This document shows positions 35,367 to 48,769 of a DNA stretch of 64,000 nucleotides, in pieces. The DNA lies in NCBI GenBank assembly GCA_050949885.1, contig JBMNGO010000005.1, forward strand, positions 62,001 to 126,000, in the 5' to 3' direction. A program made the position numbers and the translations under genes. The DNA comes from JBMNGO01 sp050949885 (lineage in GTDB: Bacteria; Bacillota; Syntrophomonadia; Syntrophomonadales; Syntrophomonadaceae). The notes under the pieces were generated by a model. It was not told the origin of the DNA. It searched no databases and saw only the letters and a list, made by a program, of their open reading frames with translations. How positions within the stretch are numbered: position 1 is the first letter of the stretch; each line of letters begins with the position of its first letter.

Positions 35367-38300
35367 GGATTTATCGTACCTATGAGGAATTGAAACACTG
35401 AAAGAGTGACGTACCAGGACGTCGGCACCGCGTTCATGAGGATTTATCGTACCTATGAGGAATTGAAACCTGTACTCGTATATGCCACGTGGTCGCCGGC
35501 AAAGATCGGAGGATTTATCGTACCTATGAGGAATTGAAAACCGGGAAACGCACTGCATAGACCCGAGCCGCTGAGTCGCTGGGATTTATCGTACCTATGA
35601 GGAATTGAAACTCAGACAGAGCTAGGACCAGCTGCACCAGAGCATTCCCCGAATGGATTTATCGTACCTATGAGGAATTGAAACCGTGTAAACGGCCGCA
35701 AAAGCTATTCTAGGTCCGCATGCAGATCGGGATTTATCGTACCTATGAGGAATTGAAACTATTTTCTTCCGGGACGGAGTGGACCAGGGGCGTAGTCACC
35801 GCGGATTTATCGTACCTATGAGGAATTGAAACCGGATGGTCTGGAACCGGCTATATCCAAGCATATCAACAGGGAAATATCGGACCTATGCGGAATACCT
35901 GAAGAGCAAGTCTGAAACAGGAACGCTATTATGTCGGCCATCAGCAGCCCAGAAGGATTTATCGTACCTATGAGGAATTGAAACTCCGGTCATCCGGCCG
36001 GGTTATCCCAGCAAGTCCACGACGCGGATTTATCGTACCTATGAGGAATTGAAACCCGGCTGGCCGGCATTGACTAGCGCTACTCGTCCCGCATTAGGAT
36101 TTATCGTACCTATGAGGAATTGAAACCTGGCACAGGGCTCACTCTATCTCCTAGTCTGGCCAGATCTAGGATTTATCGTACCTATGAGGAATTGAAACCC
36201 CGTTCACCAGTGACGTACCAGGATCGCGGCCACCGGGATAGGATTTATCGTACCTATGAGGAATTGAAACCGGGCAAGTCGTGGAAGCGGGGCGACATGT
36301 TCAGGATGATCGGATTTATCGTACCTATGAGGAATTGAAACCTGCGCACCAGGCGGCCAGGACAACCTCCACCCCAGCCGTTGGATTTATCGTACCTATG
36401 AGGAATTGAAACTCTGACTGTTGGGGATAGATTTGGCGACGTAGTGATCCCGATTTATCGGGACCTATGAGGAATTGAAACAGGACCTATGAGGAATTGA
36501 AGCCAGAAGGAAACCCGTATTTTAAAGGCGGAGATACCCCATTGGATTTATCGTACCTATGAGGAATTGAAACACGGTTTTAGATGGAAACGGACGTCTA
36601 GAACACGAGGTCTAGCACTGGATTTATCGTACCTATGAGGAATTGAAACCGAATACCGCCGGGGGGTAGAATCCGGTGCCATACGGGCCAAATAAGGATT
36701 TATCGTACCTATGAGGAATTGAAACCCCTAACCAGGCGCAACCAGTGCCGCGGAGAACGAACGCAGGAAAGGATTTATCGTACCTATGAGGAATTGAAAC
36801 ACGGCTAAAGACCAGCAGCACCGGCTTTCCCGTTGGCGGCGTGGATTTATCGTACCTATGAGGAATTGAAACTGGCAATGTCTACATGCGCTGGGGTACC
36901 GGCACCCGAGCGACGGATTTATCGTACCTATGAGGAATTGAAACTAGGTCTCAACGGCCTCGACTCGGCGCTCCTCGGCATCCGAATGGATTTATCGTAC
37001 CTATGAGGAATTGAAACCCGCGAAACCGAAGACGACAAGGACGACTAACTATGGATTTATCGTACCGATGAGGCATCGGAACTTCCAACTCGAATAGCTT
37101 GTCCCCCACACCGATGATCGGAATTGAAACGTCCCTATGAGGAATTGAAACTAGATCCCTCGGTGACGATAAAGACAGCCATCGGCCGGATTTATCGTAC
37201 CTATGAGGAATTGAAACATTCCCTTATGCCAGGGCGCCGATCAGTTGATGCTCTGTCCAAGGATTTATCGTACCTATGAGGAATTGAAACTCCTCAACCG
37301 GAAGGGCAGCATCTAGCCAGCAGGGCACGGATTTATCGTACCTATGAGGAATTGAAACCCATGGCATATAGACGAGTCTACCCCCGAGCCAACGTCATCT
37401 GGGGATTTATCGTACCTATGAGGAATTGAAACTGTCCTGATTCCTCCAGAAATTGATGGGAGTATGCGTGCGACGGATTTATCGTACCTATGAGGAATTG
37501 AAACTAGTTCATGGTACCAAGCCTAAGAGGGACGACACGGCCAGTAGCGGATTTATCGTACCTATGAGGAATTGAAACTTAGTTGCTAAGGAAGCGGCCG
37601 GAAGACGGCTTGCCACTACGCGGATTTATCGTACCTATGAGGAATTGAAACTCGCGCCAGGTAAATTTAACCAGGTAGCCAGACACCCCGAGGATTTAGC
37701 CCCTGGGATTTATCGTACCTATGAGGAATTGAAACTATCCGGTAGCCCCAGTCACAGCGGTCCGAAGCCGCCGGCCAAGCGGATTTATCGTACCTATGAG
37801 GAATTGAAACTCCTTAGAACTCTAGATCGGGCCAACGTGAAGCGGTCCAGAGGATTTATCGTACCTATGAGGAATTGAAACCTAAGTTCGCTAAGCATCG
37901 TCCACCGGCAAAGGCCGTCGGTCGGATTTATCGTACCTATGAGGAATTGAAACCATGGAAACACGGCAGGCTGCCATTATGTAAGTCAATGCTTGACCAG
38001 GGATTTATCGTACCTATGAGGAATTGAAACACGCTGACCTTCTCAGTGTGCTCGATTGAAGAGGCCGGGGTAACGGATTTATCGTACCTATGAGGAATTG
38101 AAACTCAGTCTGACGGAAGCCTATAGCTACCAACGGCATGGCCGCCTAGGATTTATCGTACCTATGAGGAATTGAAACTCCTTGACGGCTTTCGGGCCAA
38201 GCTGATGCCGTAGCCATGCTGCGGATTTATCGTACCTATGAGGAATTGAAACCTGGTCGCAAGCATCGTACTAGGGCCTGGAGAAGATCGGCTCGGATTT

Positions 38301-41300
38301 ATCGTACCTATGAGGAATTGAAACCATAAACACATGCCATTATTTAAGTCAATGCGACCAGGGATTTATCGTACCTATGAGGAATTGAAACACGAGAAAC
38401 AGGTGCCGATTGAAGTGGCCGGGGTAACGGATTTATCGTACCTATGAGGAATTGAAACTCATTATAGCCTATAACACAAACGGCATGGCCGCCTAGGATT
38501 TATCGTACCTATGAGGAATTGAAACGTCTGAGAACATCCAAGCCCTAGCAGCACGGGGAGTTGGATTTATCGTACCTATGAGGAATTGAAACTTAATCCT
38601 GCTGGATTAGGGGTCAAGTGAAAATTCTCGGATTTATCGTACCTATGAGGAATTGAAACCATTTCTTCAGCGCCGAGGAATTAGCCAGCCCTGCACCGGA
38701 TTTATCGTACCTATGAGGAATTGAAACACGATGACAGCCTGACCACCATCCAGGCAGCAGAAGCGGATTTATCGTACCTATGAGGAATTGAAACCTTTCC
38801 CGGCTGTTGCAGTTTCCAACACCCTCACAGAGGATTTATCGTACCTATGAGGAATTGAAACTCAACCTCCAGTTCCACTCTACCTATCTCCGTACTGGGA
38901 TTTATCGTACCTATGAGGAATTGAAACGCTTTTCCCCATGATTACCTCCCCCCTCGGTTTATGGGATTTATCGTACCTATGAGGAATTGAAACTAACCCG
39001 CGATGATAACGTGGTGCGGTTCCGCACCCGGATTTATCGTACCTATGAGGAATTGAAACACCGCCGGCTAGTGGTTGAATCCTACGAAAACATAAGGATT
39101 TATCGTACCTATGAGGAATTGAAACTAAAAAATGATTCAGGACAGACAATCACTATTAAGAGGATTTATCGTACCTATGAGGAATTGAAACAAATTAATC
39201 GGGTATGGCACGGATCTGGCCAGCATCGGGATTTATCGTACCTATGAGGAATTGAAACATTCAGTGCGCTATTTAACCCCCGATCAAGCGGATGGGATTT
39301 ATCGTACCTATGAGGAATTGAAACTCTCTTTATAGCTTTCATAGGTTCGAACAGCCAGCGGATTTATCGTACCTATGAGGAATTGAAACTAGGTATCTTC
39401 CCCCTGCAGATGGCCCCGAGGGTGGCGGATTTATCGTACCTATGAGGAATTGAAACCCCATGATGTAGGTGAAATCAAAGGCGACTTAGAGGGGATTTAT
39501 CGTACCTATGAGGAATTGAAACATGTCTTTAGGCGATGATTCGTCCACTTCGACAACGGATTTATCGTACCTATGAGGAATTGAAACGTCGCAGTTCTAG
39601 CTTCATCTATATATGTGCGATCTATGGATTTATCGTACCTATGAGGAATTGAAACTTAGATTAACGGAGCTTATTAGACTATCGGAATAGCTAGGATTTA
39701 TCGTACCTATGAGGAATTGAAACGCTTTTTTCTACTCGCAAATAGCTGGGGGCCAGCCTGGGGGATTTATCGTACCTATGAGGAATTGAAACTTCAGTGC
39801 GGACGATCTGGCCTCCCCTGCTCCCCTGGATTTATCGTACCTATGAGGAATTGAAACACCAGAGACAGGCCCAGGCGGTATATAAACCAACGGGGATTTA
39901 TCGTACCTATGAGGAATTGAAACCAGTCCACGCTCCGCTGTCTCCAGCCCGGTAGTAGGGATTTATCGTACCTATGAGGAATTGAAACCTGAATGAAAAA
40001 ATTGCTGAAAGATGGGGGATAGAAGGATTTATCGTACCTATGAGGAATTGAAACTACAAAGGCTGGACGCACTGACTATCAGGATAGCTTTGGATTTATC
40101 GTACCTATGAGGAATTGAAACACCTAATACAGAGGCATCTAAGGCGGTTTCTTCGGCTGGATTTATCGTACCTATGAGGAATTGAAACACTAGATACTGA
40201 TACCTGGTACAAAGTTCAAGAACTCAGGATTTATCGTACCTATGAGGAATTGAAACACCTAATACAGAGGCATCTAAGGCGGTTTCTTCGGCGGATTTAT
40301 CGTACCTATGAGGAATTGAAACCCCATTAACAACGTCACTACCAACACTATAAATCCCGGATTTATCGTACCTATGAGGAATTGAAACCGGGCCTGTAGT
40401 AGCTCAGTATGATGATGGTGTAGAAGGATTTATCGTACCTATGAGGAATTGAAACATGGATATCTTGATTGGCGCGATTCATCCTTCTGGCGGATTTATC
40501 GTACCTATGAGGAATTGAAACTTTTATAGCCAGCTTATAGCCACCTTTTAGCCAGGATGGATTTATCGTACCTATGAGGAATTGAAACTTTACTGGTGTA
40601 TCAGGAGCAGCGGCTTCATCCATGGATTTATCGTACCTATGAGGAATTGAAACAGCAGAAAGATAAGCCGGGCGAATAACCCGGCTTTCTTGGATTTATC
40701 GTACCTATGAGGAATTGAAACAGGATATTTTCTATCCTGATTCGGACATCATCTTTCGGATTTATCGTACCTATGAGGAATTGAAACGTCGTAATGCCGA
40801 TAGTATCGGTATTTGCGTTGTAGGGGATTTATCGTACCTATGAGGAATTGAAACAAGGGAAAGAACATTAGGCAGGAAGAGTTGATTGCGGATTTATCGT
40901 ACCTATGAGGAATTGAAACTGGACAAGTACTAAGTCCGGCCGGGTATCCTCCAGGATTTATCGTACCTATGAGGAATTGAAACACAGAAGCAATATCTGA
41001 TACAACCAGTCCCTATGCAGGGATTTATCGTACCTATGAGGAATTGAAACCAGGCAGCTGCTCACCATTGGCCAGGTCAATTACTTGGATTTATCGTACC
41101 TATGAGGAATTGAAACATGGCAGCCCCGGTGCCCAGGGTATTTCCTGGCTCGGATTTATCGTACCTATGAGGAATTGAAACTAGAAATTATCGGGGAAAA
41201 AACTACGTCAATTAATAGGATTTATCGTACCTATGAGGAATTGAAACATCTCGGACTGGATCCGGATCCCCTGCCGGGAGCTCACCGGATTTATCGTACC

Positions 41301-44300
41301 TATGAGGAATTGAAACATGAAACCTTAGGCAACGATATCCGGGCGCTCATCAACGGATTTATCGTACCTATGAGGAATTGAAACACGGAACCGTAAAGGA
41401 TGAACAATACTTCGTGTTCAGGATTTATCGTACCTATGAGGAATTGAAACTGATCTGTTCAATGGGTACCTTAAACATCTGAGAAGCGGATTTATCGTAC
41501 CTATGAGGAATTGAAACACTATTGATTCTTTGTACTCTTCGTATTCGGTTGCGGGGATTTATCGTACCTATGAGGAATTGAAACTTATTATAACCGGGCT
41601 GGCAGCAGCTATCGGCCCGCTGGATTTATCGTACCTATGAGGAATTGAAACCGTTATGGCAGACATTAACAATTCAATTTCGTCTTTGGATTTATCGTAC
41701 CTATGAGGAATTGAAACCCAAATACTGCCCTGGTTTTACCGTTGCAGGAGTGCAGGATTTATCGTACCTATGAGGAATTGAAACCAACTCACGATTATGC
41801 AGGAGCAGCAGTAGATTGGGTGGATTTATCGTACCTATGAGGAATTGAAACCCCTTCCTCGATTTTTCCGAATACCTGCTCGTATTGGATTTATCGTACC
41901 TATGAGGAATTGAAACTCATAATGTTCTTACAAAGCTCTGCTACTAATAGATAGGATTTATCGTACCTATGAGGAATTGAAACCTGGCCGGTCCGCCTTC
42001 GCCATAGAGAAAAAACTCGGATTTATCGTACCTATGAGGAATTGAAACCCTGACATTTGGACGTACCGGATAGATTATGGTGGCCGGATTTATCGTACCT
42101 ATGAGGAATTGAAACTGAATTTCCTGAAGGGCCTTTGGGACGAACACGGGAGGATTTATCGTACCTATGAGGAATTGAAACAAACAGAAGTGCCCGGGTG
42201 GGAGCCTGGGCAGATAGGGATTTATCGTACCTATGAGGAATTGAAACTTGTTGAGGATGATAAGCTTGGAAGGTTGTTTGCCGGATTTATCGTACCTATG
42301 AGGAATTGAAACATCATATGCCATATCACACACCTATCCTTTCTAAGATGGGATTTATCGTACCTATGAGGAATTGAAACTGCAACTGGATAGCGGCGGT
42401 GATTGGGTATTCCTGGGATTTATCGTACCTATGAGGAATTGAAACCATAACACTAAATTTCAAACCATCCTGGTGCATTAGGGATTTATCGTACCTATGA
42501 GGAATTGAAACACCAGCTGGCTGCCGAGATAGCCAAGGGTCTAGCTGGGATTTATCGTACCTATGAGGAATTGAAACAATAGTGCTGTATAGCCGCCTGC
42601 ACTGTTGCACTTGTGGATTTATCGTACCTATGAGGAATTGAAACTTCCGATGACATACAAATAATCACTACCGCCTTCCGGATTTATCGTACCTATGAGG
42701 AATTGAAACTCAGAAGGAGCGAGCCAGCGAGGAGCAGATCCGCGCGGATTTATCGTACCTATGAGGAATTGAAACGGCGTAAATCCCAGAAGGAATACCG
42801 GCTTGCATTCTTGGATTTATCGTACCTATGAGGAATTGAAACCTGTGTTGGTGCTGAACAAGGCTTTTCACGTGTTCGGATTTATCGTACCTATGAGGAA
42901 TTGAAACGCGTATGAATCTAGATAGATTTTCACAAGGACTTCCCGGATTTATCGTACCTATGAGGAATTGAAACCCATCCCGTCTCCCCCACCCCGCCGC
43001 CTCTACCGGGGATTTATCGTACCTATGAGGAATTGAAACTGGGTGAACTGAAGCCTAAATAATCCGCCACTGTAGGATTTATCGTACCTATGAGGAATTG
43101 AAACCGCGCCAGACGAATAGCCAGGTGCCGGAGACGCCGGGATTTATCGTACCTATGAGGAATTGAAACTGCCACCCTCGGGGCCATCTGCTGGAGGCAG
43201 GTACCGGTGGATTTATCGTACCTATGAGGAATTGAAACCTGTACTGTCTTTTCCGCCAGATACTGATACGAATGGATTTATCGTACCTATGAGGAATTGA
43301 AACCTGCTTACTCATGGTCTTTCTTTTACTCATGGTCTTGGATTTATCGTACCTATGAGGAATTGAAACTCAGCTATGCTCTCCTGTCCCTCCGGGCCAT
43401 CGACAGGATTTATCGTACCTATGAGGAATTGAAACTTGTTACAGTACAGGTACCTAGATGGCTGGACCTTTGGGATTTATCGTACCTATGAGGAATTGAA
43501 ACAACGATCAGCCGGAGTGCTACGCGGTTAAGACCCGGGGATTTATCGTACCTATGAGGAATTGAAACTCGTGCATGGTACCAGTTGGGTTTTCTATTTT
43601 AATGGGATTTATCGTACCTATGAGGAATTGAAACTTCATATGCAGGGGGAAAGGCTAGACGGCACACCACTGGATTTATCGTACCTATGAGGAATTGAAA
43701 CTCAGCTCCCCGGGGTCCTCCCCCAGGTTGATAAAAAGGGATTTATCGTACCTATGAGGAATTGAAACCTATCATCGGTGCTGATCGGGTTACCATCCGG
43801 TCCATGGATTTATCGTACCTATGAGGAATTGAAACTCCTGAGTGCGGACAGGCACTCGTAGGTGGCGCAGAGGATTTATCGTACCTATGAGGAATTGAAA
43901 CCCATTAGATTGGCCGCGTGTTTTTGTGCGGCTTTTTTGGATTTATCGTACCTATGAGGAATTGAAACAGCTTCGCAAAAAAGGGATAGGTGGCAGCGAC
44001 AGTGCAGGATTTATCGTACCTATGAGGAATTGAAACAGATAAATATTGACAGAAATTCCACTATTGTGATAAGGATTTATCGTACCTATGAGGAATTGAA
44101 ACCAGATACCCCTGCCCAGGTGGGGGAAGCAGTCTGCGTAGGATTTATCGTACCTATGAGGAATTGAAACTGGATGAAGTATATAAGGACTATCTGCAAG
44201 CAATACGGATTTATCGTACCTATGAGGAATTGAAACTCAAAAGGGTACACAAATGAAAAATTAAATAGTCTTCCTGGATTTATCGTACCTATGAGGAATT

Positions 44301-47300
44301 GAAACTCTGGCTCTTCTGCTTTTATTCCAACTTTTTCGGCAGGATTTATCGTACCTATGAGGAATTGAAACCCGTAAGTGAAATATGTAGTTCCAGTTAC
44401 TTTTCCCAGGATTTATCGTACCTATGAGGAATTGAAACTGAATGCCGAGCAGGAACTCTCGAAATTTGAGAAGGGATTTATCGTACCTATGAGGAATTGA
44501 AACAACTTAGAACAGACGAAAAAGGTGTATATGGCAGAGTGGATTTATCGTACCTATGAGGAATTGAAACCTATAAAAGACCTCTGGCAAAATAATGAGG
44601 ACTTCCGGGATTTATCGTACCTATGAGGAATTGAAACCACCGCGGCAATAGCGGCTTGAGAAGCATAATCCTCGGATTTATCGTACCTATGAGGAATTGA
44701 AACCACAAAGCCACATATCGCGTCTGGATCACCGCAGAGGATTTATCGTACCTATGAGGAATTGAAACAATAGTCTTCCTAGTAATACACCTACTAAAAC
44801 GGGGATTTATCGTACCTATGAGGAATTGAAACCTGAGAATGTGCCCGTACGAGAAGTAGTACAAGTCTGGATTTATCGTACCTATGAGGAATTGAAACCT
44901 TGATTTGCTTTTCGGTTTTACGAATTTTCAACCTAGGATTTATCGTACCTATGAGGAATTGAAACTTGGCTCTGAGCCCACCCGAAGGAATGCATACAAA
45001 GGATTTATCGTACCTATGAGGAATTGAAACATATGATCTCCCCACTATACTCAATCGTGGTGTAGCCGGGGATTTATCGTACCTATGAGGAATTGAAACT
45101 TGGTTCATTTCCTACTCCAAAGGTTGCGGTGAGGTCGGATTTATCGTACCTATGAGGAATTGAAACTCGTGATAGGTGACAATCGGCATCGTTACTCCAT
45201 GGATTTATCGTACCTATGAGGAATTGAAACTCATTACTCATGCCTTTTTCCCGGTTGTGGCCGCTCACGCGGATTTATCGTACCTATGAGGAATTGAAAC
45301 AAAAAGAGGTCATTGGCAATATCTACGACAACCCGGGATTTATCGTACCTATGAGGAATTGAAACCCATTAATTTACATAACGAGTTAACTTTATATTTA
45401 CGGATTTATCGTACCTATGAGGAATTGAAACTCATCTGGCATGATAACTACTGCATCGTAAAAATCTGAGGATTTATCGTACCTATGAGGAATTGAAACA
45501 AGAAGATGGAGATATTGGAGCCGGAGGAGGGCGAGGGGGATTTATCGTACCTATGAGGAATTGAAACAGAAATGAGCAATAAATTTTACTATGGGCTGGA
45601 AAAGGATTTATCGTACCTATGAGGAATTGAAACATACCCGATGCCGTTCTGGCGGAGATGTTGGGCTGGGGGATTTATCGTACCTATGAGGAATTGAAAC
45701 CTGGCTGATTATGGAGAGCAGGACCTGGCCTGGATGGGATTTATCGTACCTATGAGGAATTGAAACAGGTCGGAGAAGTATTAAAAACCGTAGGCATAGA
45801 AAGGATTTATCGTACCTATGAGGAATTGAAACTCAGACTATCATCTACGATTACATGCTCATATACCCCGGATTTATCGTACCTATGAGGAATTGAAACA
45901 CAACTTAACCGGCTGGATTAAGGCCCTCGTCGTTGGATTTATCGTACCTATGAGGAATTGAAACTCGGCCTAGTCGGGTTTCTCCCCCCCCCAATTTTTG
46001 GATTTATCGTACCTATGAGGAATTGAAACCCATAGCCGGGGTTGCGGCGGCAATAGGCCCGCTGTTGGATTTATCGTACCTATGAGGAATTGAAACCCGG
46101 GCTGTCAAGGCCATGGTAATGCCCTCAACTGGGATTTATCGTACCTATGAGGAATTGAAACAGCCCAGAGCTGGTGGCTGTGTTCGCCGTACACCGGGGA
46201 TTTATCGTACCTATGAGGAATTGAAACCTCATTTAGCCCCACTCCCCCGGAATACGGTCTAAGGGGATTTATCGTACCTATGAGGAATTGAAACCGATTA
46301 AAGAGGCTGATCTTATTGTAAAGGCTTTAAATCGGATTTATCGTACCTATGAGGAATTGAAACTAGCACGTCTACCGGGGCATCACAACTAGCCCCACCA
46401 GAGGATTTATCGTACCTATGAGGAATTGAAACCCGGTATTATCGTCAAAGTTGAGCTGGGTAGAACATTGGATTTATCGTACCTATGAGGAATTGAAACA
46501 AGGATGATTCATAAGGCACCAATCTTTAAACGACCGGATTTATCGTACCTATGAGGAATTGAAACTACCAACAGCTTCCTGCAGGTGGCATTCACTATAC
46601 CGGATTTATCGTACCTATGAGGAATTGAAACTGAATTTCCTGAAGGCCCTTTGGGACGAACACGGGAAGATTTATCGTACCTATGAGGAATTGAAACAGA
46701 AGGTACGGGCTGATATGTTGCCCAGCCAAGTCTGGGATTTATCGTACCTATGAGGAATTGAAACCATCACGGTTTTGTGAAGCCACAGAGAAGAAGGTCC
46801 GCGGATTTATCGTACCTATGAGGAATTGAAACATGATTGTAGATAAACAGGAGATAGACAGGCTTAAGGATTTATCGTACCTATGAGGAATTGAAACATG
46901 GCTTCCGCAAAACTCTTTATATGTCGGTCGAGGGGATTTATCGTACCTATGAGGAATTGAAACCCGCACTTATCGAAGCTGAAAAGCACTTCTGGACAGG
47001 ATTTATCGTACCTATGAGGAATTGAAACTCCGATACCAAAGCCTTGAGAAAGTCGGCTATCCCGGATTTATCGTACCTATGAGGAATTGAAACTGGAAAC
47101 GGCTGTTTATCAGTACAAGATGGCTGAAGCCGGATTTATCGTACCTATGAGGAATTGAAACCCGTCTTTCGTGGTTTTTACAAAAACATCATTCATTGGA
47201 TTTATCGTACCTATGAGGAATTGAAACTGGATACCACCGGTCGCCCGATCTTCATTCCGGATACCAGGATTTATCGTACCTATGAGGAATTGAAACAAAG

Positions 47301-48769
47301 CAGCCAAAGCCAATGCCCCCTTTCTCACCGGAGGATTTATCGTACCTATGAGGAATTGAAACTGATGCCCCTGGTTGGTGTGATATACTGTAGGTGATGG
47401 ATTTATCGTACCTATGAGGAATTGAAACACCAGCGGAAAACCCGAACATCTGACCTGGGAGCAGTACGGATTTATCGTACCTATGAGGAATTGAAACTTC
47501 TCACCCAGGTACTTCTTAATGTCGATCTTTTTCGGATTTATCGTACCTATGAGGAATTGAAACCTGTTGGTGTTAAAAAAGCTGTAGATTCGCTGGACTG
47601 GGATTTATCGTACCTATGAGGAATTGAAACGTAGGTGGCGCAGAGTACCACAAGGGAAAACAATATAGGATTTATCGTACCTATGAGGAATTGAAACTGG
47701 CGTCGATAGCCGCCGGAGTGGATGCTAGTGTCATAGGATTTATCGTACCTATGAGGAATTGAAACGATTCTTAGATTTTTTAGGCGGGTAGCAAATAGCC
47801 TGGATTTATCGTACCTATGAGGAATTGAAACCCGTTTGACATGACTATATGGAGATAAGGCGGAATAAGGGGATTTATCGTACCTATGAGGAATTGAAAC
47901 ATTATAATCCGCAACCGGTTATACGAGCGGGACGGAATGGATTTATCGTACCTATGAGGAATTGAAACTGACCAGATACTTCATAAAGGCCATAGATGGA
48001 CACAGGGATTTATCGTACCTATGAGGAATTGAAACTCGGGTAGATACTGCAACTGCTGCTCCACTTTTATGGATTTATCGTACCTATGAGGAATTGAAAC
48101 TCCTCAGTCATGAATTCCTTTACTGCGGAGTTATCATCGGATTTATCGTACCTATGAGGAATTGAAACTAAAATGGTACAACTTCAATCTACCCCGCCTC
48201 CTTAAAGGATTTATCGTACCTATGAGGAATTGAAACAACTGGGCAACCTTTCCCAGCTTCCGCTTTTCCTCGGATTTATCGTACCTATGAGGAATTGAAA
48301 CTCTCCAGGCTTGAGTTCATTCGCATATTTATAATCAATTGGATTTATCGTACCTATGAGGAATTGAAACCTATCTGCACAAACAACAGAGATACAGCCC
48401 CGGCCGGGGATTTATCGTACCTATGAGGAATTGAAACAATGTAGGTTTCGGTAGCCTTGACTACTGTTAGATACTGGATTTATCGTACCTATGAGGAATT
48501 GAAACCTGCTTGCCCGTCAACATATGCTTCACCCTAAATATAGGATTTATCGTACCTATGAGGAATTGAAACCCCTCCTTTCAATCCGGCGGTTTCCCCG
48601 CCTGCTGTGGGATTTATCGTACCTATGAGGAATTGAAACCACTATAGTGATAAAAATTATTAGTAAAATATTAAGGATTTATCGTACCTATGAGGAATTG
48701 AAACCCAAGGTCAGCATGTGGCTGTGATTGGTTCTCCTAGGATTTATCGTACCTATGAGGAATTGAAAC
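35367..48769 (+). CRISPR. Very long type I-B CRISPR array, about 198 repeat units
   Basis: The 30-bp repeat is GGATTTATCGTACC followed by TATGAGGAATTGAAAC. I counted about 198 units by hand, including a few degenerate ones; the count may be off by one or two. Spacing is 71-75 bp for the first 40 units and 65-69 bp afterwards. Repeat copies are almost all identical; worn ones are near 35872, 36451, 37053 and 37116, and one (46668) starts with A. The array goes on beyond the IS21 element as two remnants (50963-51052). Spacers are mostly unique. Transcription is expected from the leader at the left. Confidence 0.97.
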
